From: an uncultured Roseobacter sp.
Lineage (GTDB): Bacteria; Pseudomonadota; Alphaproteobacteria; Rhodobacterales; Rhodobacteraceae
Assembly (NCBI RefSeq): GCF_947495275.1
Contig: NZ_CANLYL010000008.1
Coordinates: forward strand, 1 to 64,000
DNA: 64,000 bases
Direction of reading: 5' to 3'
A program made the translations under genes and the position numbers. This document shows positions 6,531 to 15,505 of the stretch, in pieces; within the stretch, counting starts at the first letter, position 1, and each line of letters opens with the position of its first letter. The notes under the pieces were generated by a model. The model did not search any database, was not told the DNA's origin, and was given only the letters and a program-made list of their open reading frames with translations.

Positions 6531-7763
6531 ATGAGCACCATGCCGCAACCAGATACATCTCTTATTGTCGCCTGCACAGTCAGTCGCGACGTACAAAACT
6601 TCGATCTGCTGATCGAAGACATGGAGCTCGCACTTGGCGAAAGTTGGGGAGATCTGGGGTTTGCGGAGGCCCTCGCTTTCTTCGAACAACCCGAGTCTCA
6701 AGCCCTTGAATTCATTGCACTAGCCATTGACGAATCTGATGAAGATAACCTCGCGTTGATGGGGGAAATCATCACGCAGGCGAAAGCCCGCAACATCAAG
6801 GTCATCCTGATCGCCGAAGACGTGACACCCGCGTCGCTCCACTCCTTGCTCCGGCAGGGAGCAGATGAGTTCGTACCCTACCCCCTCCCCGAGAATGAAC
6901 TGGGTGAAGCCATCGAACGCGTGCGTGCAGCTGATGAAGCCGTTCCAGCCTCTGCTGCGGCGCCAACGTTACAGTCTGATAGTCAAAAAGAAGGGGCTGT
7001 CATTGTTGTGCACGGTCTTGCGGGTGGCACGGGTGCGACGACTCTTGGCGTGAACCTCGCCTGGGAACTGGCGACCGCCGACAAGGAAAACAGCCCGAGC
7101 GTCTGTATTCTGGACCTCGATTTCCAATATGGTGCCGTGGCAACCTATCTCGACCTGCCCCGTCGCGAAGTGGTCTACGACATGCTGTCCGACACCGAAG
7201 GCATGGACGATGAAATATTCGGGCAATGTCTGCTGACCTTTCAGGACAAGCTTCAGGTGCTTACCGCACCGATGGAGATGCTGCCCCTCGACATTATCGC
7301 CGCCGACGACGTAAACCGAATTCTCGCCATGGCGCGTCGGCACTTCGACTATGTCGTCATTGACATGCCCTCAACTCTGGTCAGCTGGTCCGAAGCGGTT
7401 CTGAACGCTGCGCATGTCTATTTCGCCAATGTCGAGCTTGATATGCGATCAGCCCAGAACACCCTTCGCTTCAAACGCGCCCTTCAATCCGAAGAACTGC
7501 CTGTCGAGAAACTGCGCTACGTCATCAATCGGGCCCCTAAATTCACGGATTTGAGCGGCAAGAGCCGGGTGAAACGCATGGCCGAAAGTCTTGGCATCTC
7601 CATTGATGTTCACATGCCCGACGGCGGCAAACCGATCACACAAGGTGCCGATCATGGTCTGCCGCTGGCAATTTCGGCTCCGAAAAATCCCTTGCGACGC
7701 GAGATCGCGAAACTGGCGGCATCTATTCACGAGTTAAATACCAACGACGTTAAAGCGGCCTGA
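6531..7763 (+). CDS. cpaE: Tad pilus localisation ATPase CpaE (TadZ)
   Basis: A 410-residue cytoplasmic protein of the MinD/ParA-like family that places the Tad machine at the cell pole. The N-terminal part (about 10-130) resembles a degenerate receiver domain. The C-terminal ATPase has a deviant Walker A GGTGATTLGVNLAW at about residue 164, ILDLDFQYGAVATYLDL, and a Walker B-like VVIDMPSTLVSWSE. Shine-Dalgarno AAGGAAG and GAGG precede the ATG. It follows a 239-base gap rich in inverted repeats and starts a run of closely spaced genes (cpaF, tadB, tadC, tadD), so it probably leads the main tad operon. Confidence 0.92.
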   Translation: MSTMPQPDTSLIVACTVSRDVQNFDLLIEDMELALGESWGDLGFAEALAFFEQPESQALEFIALAIDESDEDNLALMGEIITQAKARNIKVILIAEDVTPASLHSLLRQGADEFVPYPLPENELGEAIERVRAADEAVPASAAAPTLQSDSQKEGAVIVVHGLAGGTGATTLGVNLAWELATADKENSPSVCILDLDFQYGAVATYLDLPRREVVYDMLSDTEGMDDEIFGQCLLTFQDKLQVLTAPMEMLPLDIIAADDVNRILAMARRHFDYVVIDMPSTLVSWSEAVLNAAHVYFANVELDMRSAQNTLRFKRALQSEELPVEKLRYVINRAPKFTDLSGKSRVKRMAESLGISIDVHMPDGGKPITQGADHGLPLAISAPKNPLRREIAKLAASIHELNTNDVKAA

Positions 7764-7783
7764 TCCGGCCAAAGGAAAAGCGC

Positions 7784-9226
7784 ATGTTCTCCAAGTATAA
7801 GAAAACCTCGGCAACGCCCCCGGCAGCCGCACCAGAAAAGGCCCCGGCAGCTGATGTTGCCGCGGTCACGCCTGCCGCGGCACCGGGGGTTACACGCAAG
7901 GCACCGCAAAAAGCGGCAGCTCAAGTGACGCCGATGGACAAGGAACGCAAGCGCAAGGAACGCATGGGAGAGATCAAGCTTGATCTGCACCGGGTGTTGC
8001 TCGACAACCTCAACCTGTCCGCCCTGGAACATGCCACCGAACAAGACCTGCGCCAGGAAATCAGCGCTATTTCCAGCGAGTTTCTCGAAGAACGCAGTAT
8101 CGTTCTGAACCGTGAGGATCGCCAGAACCTTACCTCCGAACTCTATGATGAGGTCACCGGGTTGGGACCGCTGGAAACCCTCCTGAAAGACGAAACCGTC
8201 AACGATATTCTTGTTAACGGGCCGCAGCAGATTTTCGTGGAACGCGCCGGTAAACTGGAACTGACCGACGTTACTTTCAAAGACGAACGCCACCTGTTGC
8301 GTATCATCGACAAAATCGTCTCTGCCGTGGGTCGGCGCGTCGACGAATCCAACCCCTATGTGGACGCCCGCCTCAAGGATGGCTCGCGTTTCAACGCGAT
8401 GGTGCCGCCCGTTGCGGTCGACGGATCATTGGTTTCGATCCGAAAATTCAAAAAAGACAAGCTGGGTATTGATGATCTGGTGCAGTTCGGCGCTTTCACC
8501 GAGGAAATGGCGGCCTACCTGCAGGCGGCGGTGGCGACGCGGCTGAATATCATCGTCTCCGGCGGTACCGGTTCGGGCAAAACAACAACGCTGAACGCCC
8601 TGTCGTCCTTTATCGACAACGCCGAACGCATCCTGACAATCGAGGATACCGCGGAACTCCAGCTCCAGCAGACCCATGTGGGCCGCATGGAAAGCCGCCC
8701 ACCCAACGTCGAAGGCAAAGGCGAGGTTTCTCCACGCGACTGCCTGAAGAACGCGCTTCGGATGCGACCTGACCGGATCATCGTTGGTGAGACGCGGGGC
8801 GAGGAAGTCATCGACATGTTGCAGGCGATGAACACCGGCCACGACGGTTCCATGACCACGATCCACGCCAACTCAGCACGCGATGGTGTGTCACGCCTCG
8901 AAAACATGATCGCCATGGCGGGCATCGAAATGCCTCTCAAAGCGGTACGGTCGCAAATCTCCAGCGCTGTGAACCTGATCGTGCAAGCGTCGCGCCTGCA
9001 GGATGGCTCGCGGCGCATGACTTCCATCACAGAGATCACCGGCATGGAAGGTGAGGTTATCTCGATGCAGGAAATTTTCAGATATCAGCGTGTGGGCCTG
9101 ACCCCGGACAACAAGATCATCGGGCACTTCACTGCAACAGGTGTGCGCTCGAACTATGCCGAACGCTTCCGCATGTGGGGGTACGACCTGCCGCCATCCA
9201 TCTACGAGCCCATCGCGGCTGAATAA
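7784..9226 (+). CDS. cpaF: Tad secretion ATPase CpaF (TadA)
   Basis: A 480-residue hexameric GspE-family ATPase powering Flp pilus assembly, and in some species retraction. An Ala/Pro-rich N-terminal tail (about 1-50) precedes the three-helix region and the N-terminal domain. The core has Walker [14 protein letters not shown] at about 260, Asp box [12 protein letters not shown], Walker [16 protein letters not shown] and the His box [16 protein letters not shown]. Length is usual for CpaF. The gap to cpaE is 20 bases and to tadB 11 bases. Confidence 0.95.
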   Translation: MFSKYKKTSATPPAAAPEKAPAADVAAVTPAAAPGVTRKAPQKAAAQVTPMDKERKRKERMGEIKLDLHRVLLDNLNLSALEHATEQDLRQEISAISSEFLEERSIVLNREDRQNLTSELYDEVTGLGPLETLLKDETVNDILVNGPQQIFVERAGKLELTDVTFKDERHLLRIIDKIVSAVGRRVDESNPYVDARLKDGSRFNAMVPPVAVDGSLVSIRKFKKDKLGIDDLVQFGAFTEEMAAYLQAAVATRLNIIVSGGTGSGKTTTLNALSSFIDNAERILTIEDTAELQLQQTHVGRMESRPPNVEGKGEVSPRDCLKNALRMRPDRIIVGETRGEEVIDMLQAMNTGHDGSMTTIHANSARDGVSRLENMIAMAGIEMPLKAVRSQISSAVNLIVQASRLQDGSRRMTSITEITGMEGEVISMQEIFRYQRVGLTPDNKIIGHFTATGVRSNYAERFRMWGYDLPPSIYEPIAAE

Positions 9227-9237
9227 GGATCAAGATT

Positions 9238-10200
9238 ATGAGTGCAGAACCAATCATCTACGGCTTGATCTTCATCGGCGTGCTGGTGCTGGTCGAGGGC
9301 CTATACCTCGTAACCTTTGGCAAATCAATCAGCCTCAACAGCCGGGTCAACCGTCGGCTTGAAATGCTCGACAAGGGCAATGGCCGCGAAGAAGTGCTCG
9401 AAAAGCTGCGCAAGGAAATGCAGCAGCACATGAAGAGCAGATCGATACCGCTTTACTCTCTTCTCGGGGAGAAAGCTCAAAAAGCCGCGATTGCCTTTAC
9501 CCCCCGCCAATTGATCATGATCATGGCGCTCCTGGCCGGTGTCGCCTTTATGGGGCTGACCGTCGGAACTCAAACCGAGGTCGGGGTCCGGGCGCTGCTT
9601 TCCGTCGGTATCGGCGTTGGCGCCGTCTATTTTTGGGTGTCGTCCAAAGCCAACAAGCGCATGAGCATGATCGAAGAACAACTGCCCGACGCGGTTGAAC
9701 TGATGGTGCGCAGCCTGCGCGTCGGGCACCCGTTTTCGTCGGCCGTACAGATTGTCGCCAAGGAAGTTCAGGACCCGCTCGCATCCGAATTCGGGATGAT
9801 TGCAGATGAGGCGGCGTACGGGCGCGACGTGGGTGATGCGCTCAAGGAAATGGCCGAACGTCTGGACATGCAGGATTTGCGATTCCTGGCGGTCGCGGTG
9901 ACCATCCAGCAGACCTCCGGGGGTAACCTTGCAGAAATCCTGGCCGGTCTGGCCAAGGTGATCCGCGCGCGCTTCCGTCTTTTCCGGCGTGTCAAGGCGA
10001 TCACGGCCGAGGCGAAATGGTCGGGCAAATTCCTGTCAGCTTTCCCCATTGTCGCCCTGATCGTCATCAATGTCTCCGACCCGCATTACTACGATGAGGT
10101 GCGCGACCACGCGCTCTTTATCCCGGCCTGTTTCACTGTCGGCATTCTGCTGGCGCTGAACCTTCTGGTCATGCGCATTTTAACCGACATCAAGGTGTAA
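9238..10200 (+). CDS. tadB: Tad inner-membrane platform protein TadB
   Basis: A 320-residue polytopic inner-membrane protein of the GspF/T2SSF family. It has an N-terminal transmembrane segment (IIYGLIFIGVLVLVEGLYLV), two segments around residues 85-140, the T2SSF cytoplasmic domain (LPDAVELMVRSLRVGHPFSSAV to QTSGGNLAEILAGLAKVIR) and C-terminal membrane segments. With TadC it forms the platform that couples CpaF to pilin extraction. Directly follows cpaF. Confidence 0.93.
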   Translation: MSAEPIIYGLIFIGVLVLVEGLYLVTFGKSISLNSRVNRRLEMLDKGNGREEVLEKLRKEMQQHMKSRSIPLYSLLGEKAQKAAIAFTPRQLIMIMALLAGVAFMGLTVGTQTEVGVRALLSVGIGVGAVYFWVSSKANKRMSMIEEQLPDAVELMVRSLRVGHPFSSAVQIVAKEVQDPLASEFGMIADEAAYGRDVGDALKEMAERLDMQDLRFLAVAVTIQQTSGGNLAEILAGLAKVIRARFRLFRRVKAITAEAKWSGKFLSAFPIVALIVINVSDPHYYDEVRDHALFIPACFTVGILLALNLLVMRILTDIKV

Positions 10201-10212
10201 GGACCGATTCTC

Positions 10213-11196
10213 ATGGAATTTTTGAACTCTCTGAACGCCGCGGTTATTGATATGCTTGGCCCGTTGGGGCCGATCATCATTCTGGGGTCGATTGGTGTTA
10301 TCATGATCGCCATCACGGTCACTCTGATCCTGCACCAGCCCGAAGATCCAATGGCGAAGCTGAAAAAATCTGTTCAGTCGCCCTCTTCTGCCAAGGAACC
10401 TCAACAGCGGTTGCGGCAGGGTGAACGCAACGAACAACTGCAGAAATTTGCGAGTTTTCTGGAACCAAAAGACGTCGCAACGCTTAGCAAGAAGCAGCTG
10501 CAACTGACGCAGGCCGGATACCAAAGTAAGGATGCGGTGCGCATTTTCCATTTCGCGCAATTCGCCCTTGGTATTCTTGGCCTGATTGGTGCGTTCATCT
10601 ACCTCATTCTGATGGGCGGCGGCGAAGGTTTCAGCAGCAACAAGATGATGATCTACTTCATCGTCCCCGGCGCGGTGGGGTACTATCTGCCAACTTACTG
10701 GGTTACGCGACGCGTCGAGATGCGCAAGGAAGAGATCACCCGTGGTTTTCCAGACAGTCTCGATATGATGCTTGTCTGTGTTGAAGCCGGCCAATCGCTT
10801 GACCAGTCCATTGTGCGCGTCGCGCGTGAACTGCATGCCTCCTACCCCGCACTGGCGCAGGAATTCGACATGGTCGCCTATGAGATGAAGGCCGGTAAGG
10901 ACAAGGTGACCGTTCTCAACGATATGGGCGAACGCTGTGGCGTGCAGGATGTGTCATCCTTCGTCACCGTTCTGGTGCAATCGGCAACCTTTGGTACATC
11001 GATTGCTGAAGCCCTTCGCGTCTATGCATCTGAAATGCGCGACAAACGCGTGATGCGCGCAGAAGAAGCCGCAAACAAGTTGCCAACGAAGATGACGCTT
11101 GCCACAATGATGCTGACCGTTCCGCCACTGCTGATCATTCTGGTTGGCCCATCGGTACACGGCATTACGAAACTGGGAGATATGGGCGCAAACTGA
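10213..11196 (+). CDS. tadC: Tad inner-membrane platform protein TadC
   Basis: A 327-residue GspF/T2SSF-family membrane protein, partner of TadB. An N-terminal membrane segment (PIIILGSIGVIMIAITVTLIL), a central pair near residues 115-165, a T2SSF domain with FPDSLDMMLVCVEAGQSLDQSI, and a C-terminal segment (ATMMLTVPPLLIILVG) are visible. It starts 12 bases after tadB, and its stop overlaps the start of tadD by one base. Confidence 0.93.
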   Translation: MEFLNSLNAAVIDMLGPLGPIIILGSIGVIMIAITVTLILHQPEDPMAKLKKSVQSPSSAKEPQQRLRQGERNEQLQKFASFLEPKDVATLSKKQLQLTQAGYQSKDAVRIFHFAQFALGILGLIGAFIYLILMGGGEGFSSNKMMIYFIVPGAVGYYLPTYWVTRRVEMRKEEITRGFPDSLDMMLVCVEAGQSLDQSIVRVARELHASYPALAQEFDMVAYEMKAGKDKVTVLNDMGERCGVQDVSSFVTVLVQSATFGTSIAEALRVYASEMRDKRVMRAEEAANKLPTKMTLATMMLTVPPLLIILVGPSVHGITKLGDMGAN

Positions 11197-11777
11197 TGAT
11201 CCAAAGGGTATGGCGCGCAGGAACGCGCGCCACTTTCCTCATTGCAACGTTCGGATTGGCCGCCTGTACTGCAGGCGGCAATTCCGTTTCTGAAGGGCAG
11301 TTGGATGCTCCGGGTGTCGATCTTAATGCGGACGCTGTTGATGGGGTGGCAGTCGGGCACCGTCTGGTGGCTGCGGGCGAGTATGAACTTGCCCTCAAAG
11401 CCTTCAACCGTGCGGCTCTGGACCGGGGAAAGGTCGACGCGGAAATCCTGTCCGGCCTGGGTAGCGCAAGCCTTGGGCTGGGGCGTCTGGGTCAGGCTGA
11501 AAACTATCTGCGGCGCGCAATAAAGTCTGAAGATGCCCGGCCAGAAGACTGGAATAACCTCGGCGTCGTACTCATGGAAGCTGGCAAGACCGTGGAGGCA
11601 GGCCAGGTTTTCCGCCGTGCCTTCGCGCTCGACAATGGCGAAAGTGTCGCAATTCGGGATAACTTGCGCTTAGCACTCGCAAAATCCGAAATTTCTGCTA
11701 CACAGAGTGTAGAAACCGACGACTACAAGTTGGTTCGGCGCGGCAGCAGTACTTTCGTGATACGTCCGACGCCATAA
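11196..11777 (+). CDS. tadD: TadD-like TPR lipoprotein
   Basis: A 193-residue protein with a signal peptide and lipobox (FGLAACTAGGN), then tetratricopeptide repeats between about residues 50 and 150 (AAGEYELALKAFNRAAL, GLGRLGQAENYLRRAI, EDWNNLGVVLMEAGKT). TadD lipoproteins act as pilotins or assembly factors at the outer membrane for the CpaC secretin. Start and stop of tadC overlap, suggesting translational coupling. A second TPR lipoprotein follows. Confidence 0.82.
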   Translation: MIQRVWRAGTRATFLIATFGLAACTAGGNSVSEGQLDAPGVDLNADAVDGVAVGHRLVAAGEYELALKAFNRAALDRGKVDAEILSGLGSASLGLGRLGQAENYLRRAIKSEDARPEDWNNLGVVLMEAGKTVEAGQVFRRAFALDNGESVAIRDNLRLALAKSEISATQSVETDDYKLVRRGSSTFVIRPTP

Positions 11778-11808
11778 TTGAGGTAAGAGCAGCAAAAGGA
11801 CGCACAAC

Positions 11809-12660
11809 ATGCGCCACCCTATCCTTCTGTCCGCCTGTCTGGCGGGTGTAGTTCTCGTTGCAGGCTGCGCCGAGCAAGACGAAGATGCCGTCGAACGCGC
11901 GTTTCAGGAAGTCAACGTTGTAGACGAATCGAACCTGAATGACGTGATGTTGACGGTCGCGGATCCAAATGAGGCCGTCAATCACTTTACCCGCACGGCA
12001 AATGCACATCCCGAACGCATTGATCTCCAACGTGGGTTGGCCTTCTCACTGGTGCGTGCCAAGCGGTTCGCCGAAGCCGCCCCAGCCTGGGAAAAAGTGA
12101 CCAAAATGGAAGGTGCGAGTGCCGAAGACAGTGTCGCGCTGGCGGACGCATTGATCCGTACCGGTGACTGGGCCAAAGCCGAAGCCACACTCGATGCGCT
12201 TCCACCGACGCATGAGACCTTCAATCGCTACCGGTTGGAAGCCATGCTCGCTGACAGCAACGAGGAATGGACGAAATCCGACAGCTTCTATGAAATCGCC
12301 ACCGGGCTGACCACCAGACCATCAGGTGTGCTGAACAACTGGGGCTATTCCAAGCTGACGCGCGGCGATTACAAAGAGGCTGAACGTCTCTTTGGCGAGG
12401 CCATTCGCCAGGACCCTTCTCTCTTCACCGCCAAGAACAATCTTATTCTGGCCCGCGGTGCACAAGGCGACTACACGCTACCGGTCATCCCCATGGATCA
12501 GACCGAGCGGGCGCAATTGCTCCACACCATGGCGCTGTCAGCGATCAAACAGGGAGACGTGAGTGTCGGAAAGAGCCTGTTGCGGGACGCCATCGAGACG
12601 CATCCCCAGCATTTTGAACCGGCTGTTCGGGCTCTGGACGCGCTAAACACCAAGACCTAA
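11809..12660 (+). CDS. Second TPR lipoprotein of the tad locus
   Basis: A 283-residue lipoprotein (lipobox VLVAGCAEQ) with several tetratricopeptide-like repeats from about residue 60 to 280, including FAEAAPAWEKV, WAKAEATLDALPP and GDYKEAERLFGEAIRQDP. It resembles TadD but is longer. Likely periplasmic face of the outer membrane, scaffolding the Tad channel. It is 31 bases after tadD and 13 bases before the prepilin peptidase gene, so it belongs to the same operon. Whether it or the preceding gene is the functional TadD is undecided. Confidence 0.75.
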   Translation: MRHPILLSACLAGVVLVAGCAEQDEDAVERAFQEVNVVDESNLNDVMLTVADPNEAVNHFTRTANAHPERIDLQRGLAFSLVRAKRFAEAAPAWEKVTKMEGASAEDSVALADALIRTGDWAKAEATLDALPPTHETFNRYRLEAMLADSNEEWTKSDSFYEIATGLTTRPSGVLNNWGYSKLTRGDYKEAERLFGEAIRQDPSLFTAKNNLILARGAQGDYTLPVIPMDQTERAQLLHTMALSAIKQGDVSVGKSLLRDAIETHPQHFEPAVRALDALNTKT

Positions 12661-12673
12661 AGGCAGGTCAGCC

Positions 12674-13171
12674 ATGGCGATCACAGCCTATTCCGCGTGG
12701 TGGTTCTTGCCCTTTGCTTTGCCACTTTGTCTGTATGTCGCGTATACAGATCTTTCACGCATGAAAATCACCAACAAGGCTGTTCTGGCCTTGGCTGGTG
12801 TCTTCGCGGTGATCGGGCTGATCGCCATGCCCAGCCTTGATGTATACCTCTGGCGATTGGCCCAATTGGCAATCATGCTTGTTCTGGGCATCATCCTCAA
12901 CGCGCTTGGCACCATGGGGGCGGGTGATGCAAAGTTCATCGCCGCAGCGGCCCCTTTTGTGGCCTTGGGCGATCTGCGCCTTGTTATGGCCCTCCTGGCA
13001 GCATCGCTTCTCGCGGCGTATGTGACCCATCGCATCGCGCGCCACACCCCCCTTCGAAATCTTGCACCGGATTGGCAAAGCTGGGAGCAGGGCAAGAAAT
13101 TCCCCATGGGCCTTGCCCTTGGCATGACGCTTGCTCTCTATCTGATCCTCGGTGCCCTTAATGGTGCCTGA
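12674..13171 (+). CDS. cpaA: Prepilin peptidase CpaA (TadV), type IV A24 family
   Basis: A 165-residue membrane aspartic peptidase that removes leader peptides of Flp prepilins. Five to six transmembrane segments. The two catalytic Asp motifs of family A24 are present: AYTDLSRMKITN (about residue 26) and MGAGDAKFIAAAAP (about residue 80). It lacks the N-terminal methylase domain of PilD-type enzymes, as usual for CpaA/TadV. It sits near the 3' end of the tad locus. Confidence 0.93.
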   Translation: MAITAYSAWWFLPFALPLCLYVAYTDLSRMKITNKAVLALAGVFAVIGLIAMPSLDVYLWRLAQLAIMLVLGIILNALGTMGAGDAKFIAAAAPFVALGDLRLVMALLAASLLAAYVTHRIARHTPLRNLAPDWQSWEQGKKFPMGLALGMTLALYLILGALNGA

Positions 13172-13253
13172 TTTACGCCATTTTCACCCCTTAACGTTAC
13201 GCTAAACGGGTGCTTTGCGCCCGATGAAGCACGGCGTTATTGAGGGCCCTCTT

Positions 13254-14561
13254 ATGAATATGCAAACCGCCAACGTTATGGTGCCACCGCCACCGCGCAC
13301 GCTGGACGACATGAAGCTGTCAACCGTTATGATGCGCGACATTATCCTCAAAACCATGTTCCGCAAGAATGTGGACATGGTCAGTGAACTCAGCAAGGCG
13401 GTCTGCTTGCCCATCCCGGTCACGCAGGAACTGGTGGATATGGCGCGTGAACAGCGTTTGCTGGAAGCGACGGGTACGCTTAATGCCAACAATGGCAACG
13501 AGATGGGTTATCAGCTGACTGAGCAGGGCAAGGCACGTGCGCTTGATGCCCTGGCGCAGTCTGAATATTTCGGCGCGATGCCAGTACCGCTTGACGTATA
13601 CCGCGAACAGGTCAAACGCCAATCGGTTCGCAACATGCAGATCACACGCGATCAGCTGACCGGCGCGATGGGGCATCTTGTTCTGCCCGATACCTTGCTT
13701 GATCAACTCGGGCCCGCCGTTTCTGCAGGTCGTTCAATCCTCATGTACGGCCCTCCCGGCAATGGTAAATCGTCCATTTCGAACGGTATCCGCGACGCTC
13801 TCGGCGACAATGTCTTCGTGCCCCGCGCGATTGAATATGCCGGGCAGGTGATTACGGTCTATGACCCTATTGTGCACGCGGCCGTCCCGATTGAAGAGGA
13901 CGACCCCAATTCGCTGCGTCGGGCGACGAAGTTCGATATGCGCTACGTCAAATGTGAACGGCCAACGGTGATCACAGGGGGCGAACTCTCCCTCGACATG
14001 CTGGACCTCGTCTACAACCCAACGGCGCGAACGTATCAAGCCCCGCTACAGCTGAAATCAACCGGCGGCATCTTTATCGTGGATGACCTTGGGCGTCAGG
14101 CCGAGCCGCCGCAAAGCCTTGTGAACCGATGGATCGTACCCCTCGAAGAAAGCAAAGACATCCTTGCATTGCAGTCCGGGGAAAAGTTCGAAGTTCCTTT
14201 CGACACACTGGTCATCTTCTCCACTAACTTCCATCCTAATGAAATCTTTGACCAAGCGGCTTTGCGCCGGATCTTCTTCAAGATCAAGATTGACGGACCC
14301 AATCAGGAAAACTTCCTGAAGATTTTCGCAATGGTTGCCAAAAAGCGGAAAATGCCGCTTGATGAGGCCACCCTGGTGCATCTGCTCAAAGTGAAATATC
14401 CGGAGATCGACAACATTTACGCGAACTATCAACCCATCTTTCTGATCGACCAGATGATTTCCATCTGTGATTTTGAGGGCATTCCTTACCAGATGTCCCC
14501 CGATCTGATTGACCGCGCTTGGGCCAATATGTTCGTCAAGGATGAGCATATCGTGAAATGA
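13254..14561 (+). CDS. AAA ATPase of unknown role at the end of the tad locus
   Basis: A 435-residue cytoplasmic AAA-type ATPase. Walker A is GPPGNGKSSISN at about residue 165, the Walker B-like segment is GGIFIVDDLGRQAEPP, and sensor 1 is LVIFSTNFHP. The N-terminal 120 residues contain a winged-helix-like region (IPVTQELVDMAREQRLLEA). ATG 13254 is chosen because GAGGG lies seven bases upstream; an in-frame TTG at 13215 lacks such a site. It is downstream of cpaA by 82 bases. A TTAA-N7-CTAA motif, near the CtrA consensus, lies at 13191-13205. Chaperone-like remodelling of the Tad machine is a guess from position only. Confidence 0.75.
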   Translation: MNMQTANVMVPPPPRTLDDMKLSTVMMRDIILKTMFRKNVDMVSELSKAVCLPIPVTQELVDMAREQRLLEATGTLNANNGNEMGYQLTEQGKARALDALAQSEYFGAMPVPLDVYREQVKRQSVRNMQITRDQLTGAMGHLVLPDTLLDQLGPAVSAGRSILMYGPPGNGKSSISNGIRDALGDNVFVPRAIEYAGQVITVYDPIVHAAVPIEEDDPNSLRRATKFDMRYVKCERPTVITGGELSLDMLDLVYNPTARTYQAPLQLKSTGGIFIVDDLGRQAEPPQSLVNRWIVPLEESKDILALQSGEKFEVPFDTLVIFSTNFHPNEIFDQAALRRIFFKIKIDGPNQENFLKIFAMVAKKRKMPLDEATLVHLLKVKYPEIDNIYANYQPIFLIDQMISICDFEGIPYQMSPDLIDRAWANMFVKDEHIVK

Positions 14562-15343
14562 TCGGCGTCGCCGGATGTGGACGGATGGGCGGCCCTATGT
14601 TGGTCGCCCTTCAGGCAGCCGGATTTAATGCTCAAGGTTATGACGTCAGGCAGGTCCCCTACCCCCGCTGCACAACCGATATCCCAACGATCAGAAGCAA
14701 GCTAGAAACGCTGATCACAGTTGTCCGTGACATTGCGCAAACCGAAGAGGTGCTGTTTGGCGCACAGAATTTTTCGCAGGCCCCCAACCTGCGCCGGATC
14801 ATCATTTGCTCAACCCTGAGCCCAAGATACGTCAAATCCTTATCGGCGCGTGTTTCCCCCGCCGTTTGCCTGATCGACGCGCCGATGTCGGGCGCACAAA
14901 TCGCCGCCGAACAGGCCAGCCTCAGCTTCATGCTTGGAGGGGACGCTTCGGACCTCGACGCCGCCCAGCCTCTTTTCGACGCGATGGGCAAACACTTTCA
15001 CCGCATGGGTTCTTTTGGGATGGGCATGCAGGCCAAAGTTCTGAACAACCTGCTCGCAGCCTCCAACACCGCGATGACCCGGCTTGTCCTCGATTGGGCT
15101 GAAACGGCAGGGCTGGATGAAGGGAAGCTGCTTGGTTTGATTGAAACCTCGTCGGGTCAAAACTGGTTTGCCTCGGGTTTTGAGACAATCGAATTTTCGC
15201 GCGATGGCATGGACGCAGAAAACACCATTGGCATATTGGTCAAGGATGTTGATAGCGCACTGGATGCAGCGCCATCTGATGCGGACCTTAGCCTTCCGAA
15301 ATCTGTTCAGGCCGCGATCAGGGCGCTGAAACCCAAGATATGA
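14558..15343 (+). CDS. Beta-hydroxyacid dehydrogenase-like NAD(P)-binding protein
   Basis: A 261-residue protein of the 3-hydroxyisobutyrate/6-phosphogluconate dehydrogenase superfamily. The Rossmann motif is GVAGCGRMGGPM at the N-terminus, the substrate-binding signature region is LIDAPMSGAQIAAEQASLS, and the catalytic Lys is in QAKVLNNLLAASNTAM. These motifs are typical, so it is probably an active oxidoreductase on a small hydroxy acid of unknown identity. Its ATG overlaps the stop of the AAA ATPase (ATGA), implying translational coupling with that gene. Why a dehydrogenase is coupled to a pilus-locus ATPase is not evident. Confidence 0.82.
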   Translation: MIGVAGCGRMGGPMLVALQAAGFNAQGYDVRQVPYPRCTTDIPTIRSKLETLITVVRDIAQTEEVLFGAQNFSQAPNLRRIIICSTLSPRYVKSLSARVSPAVCLIDAPMSGAQIAAEQASLSFMLGGDASDLDAAQPLFDAMGKHFHRMGSFGMGMQAKVLNNLLAASNTAMTRLVLDWAETAGLDEGKLLGLIETSSGQNWFASGFETIEFSRDGMDAENTIGILVKDVDSALDAAPSDADLSLPKSVQAAIRALKPKI

Positions 15344-15505
15344 AACGCCTCGTTCATGGCGCGCAGGCGACCCGCTGCCTATGATCGACCGCGCTGTTTG
15401 GCAAGACCAATCCAAGAACGCTAGAAATACCGCGATTGAACCACTGACCAAATGGCTACTGCAATTAGGGCTGTCGCTTGTTTCATGTTGCGATAGGCTG
15501 CCGCC

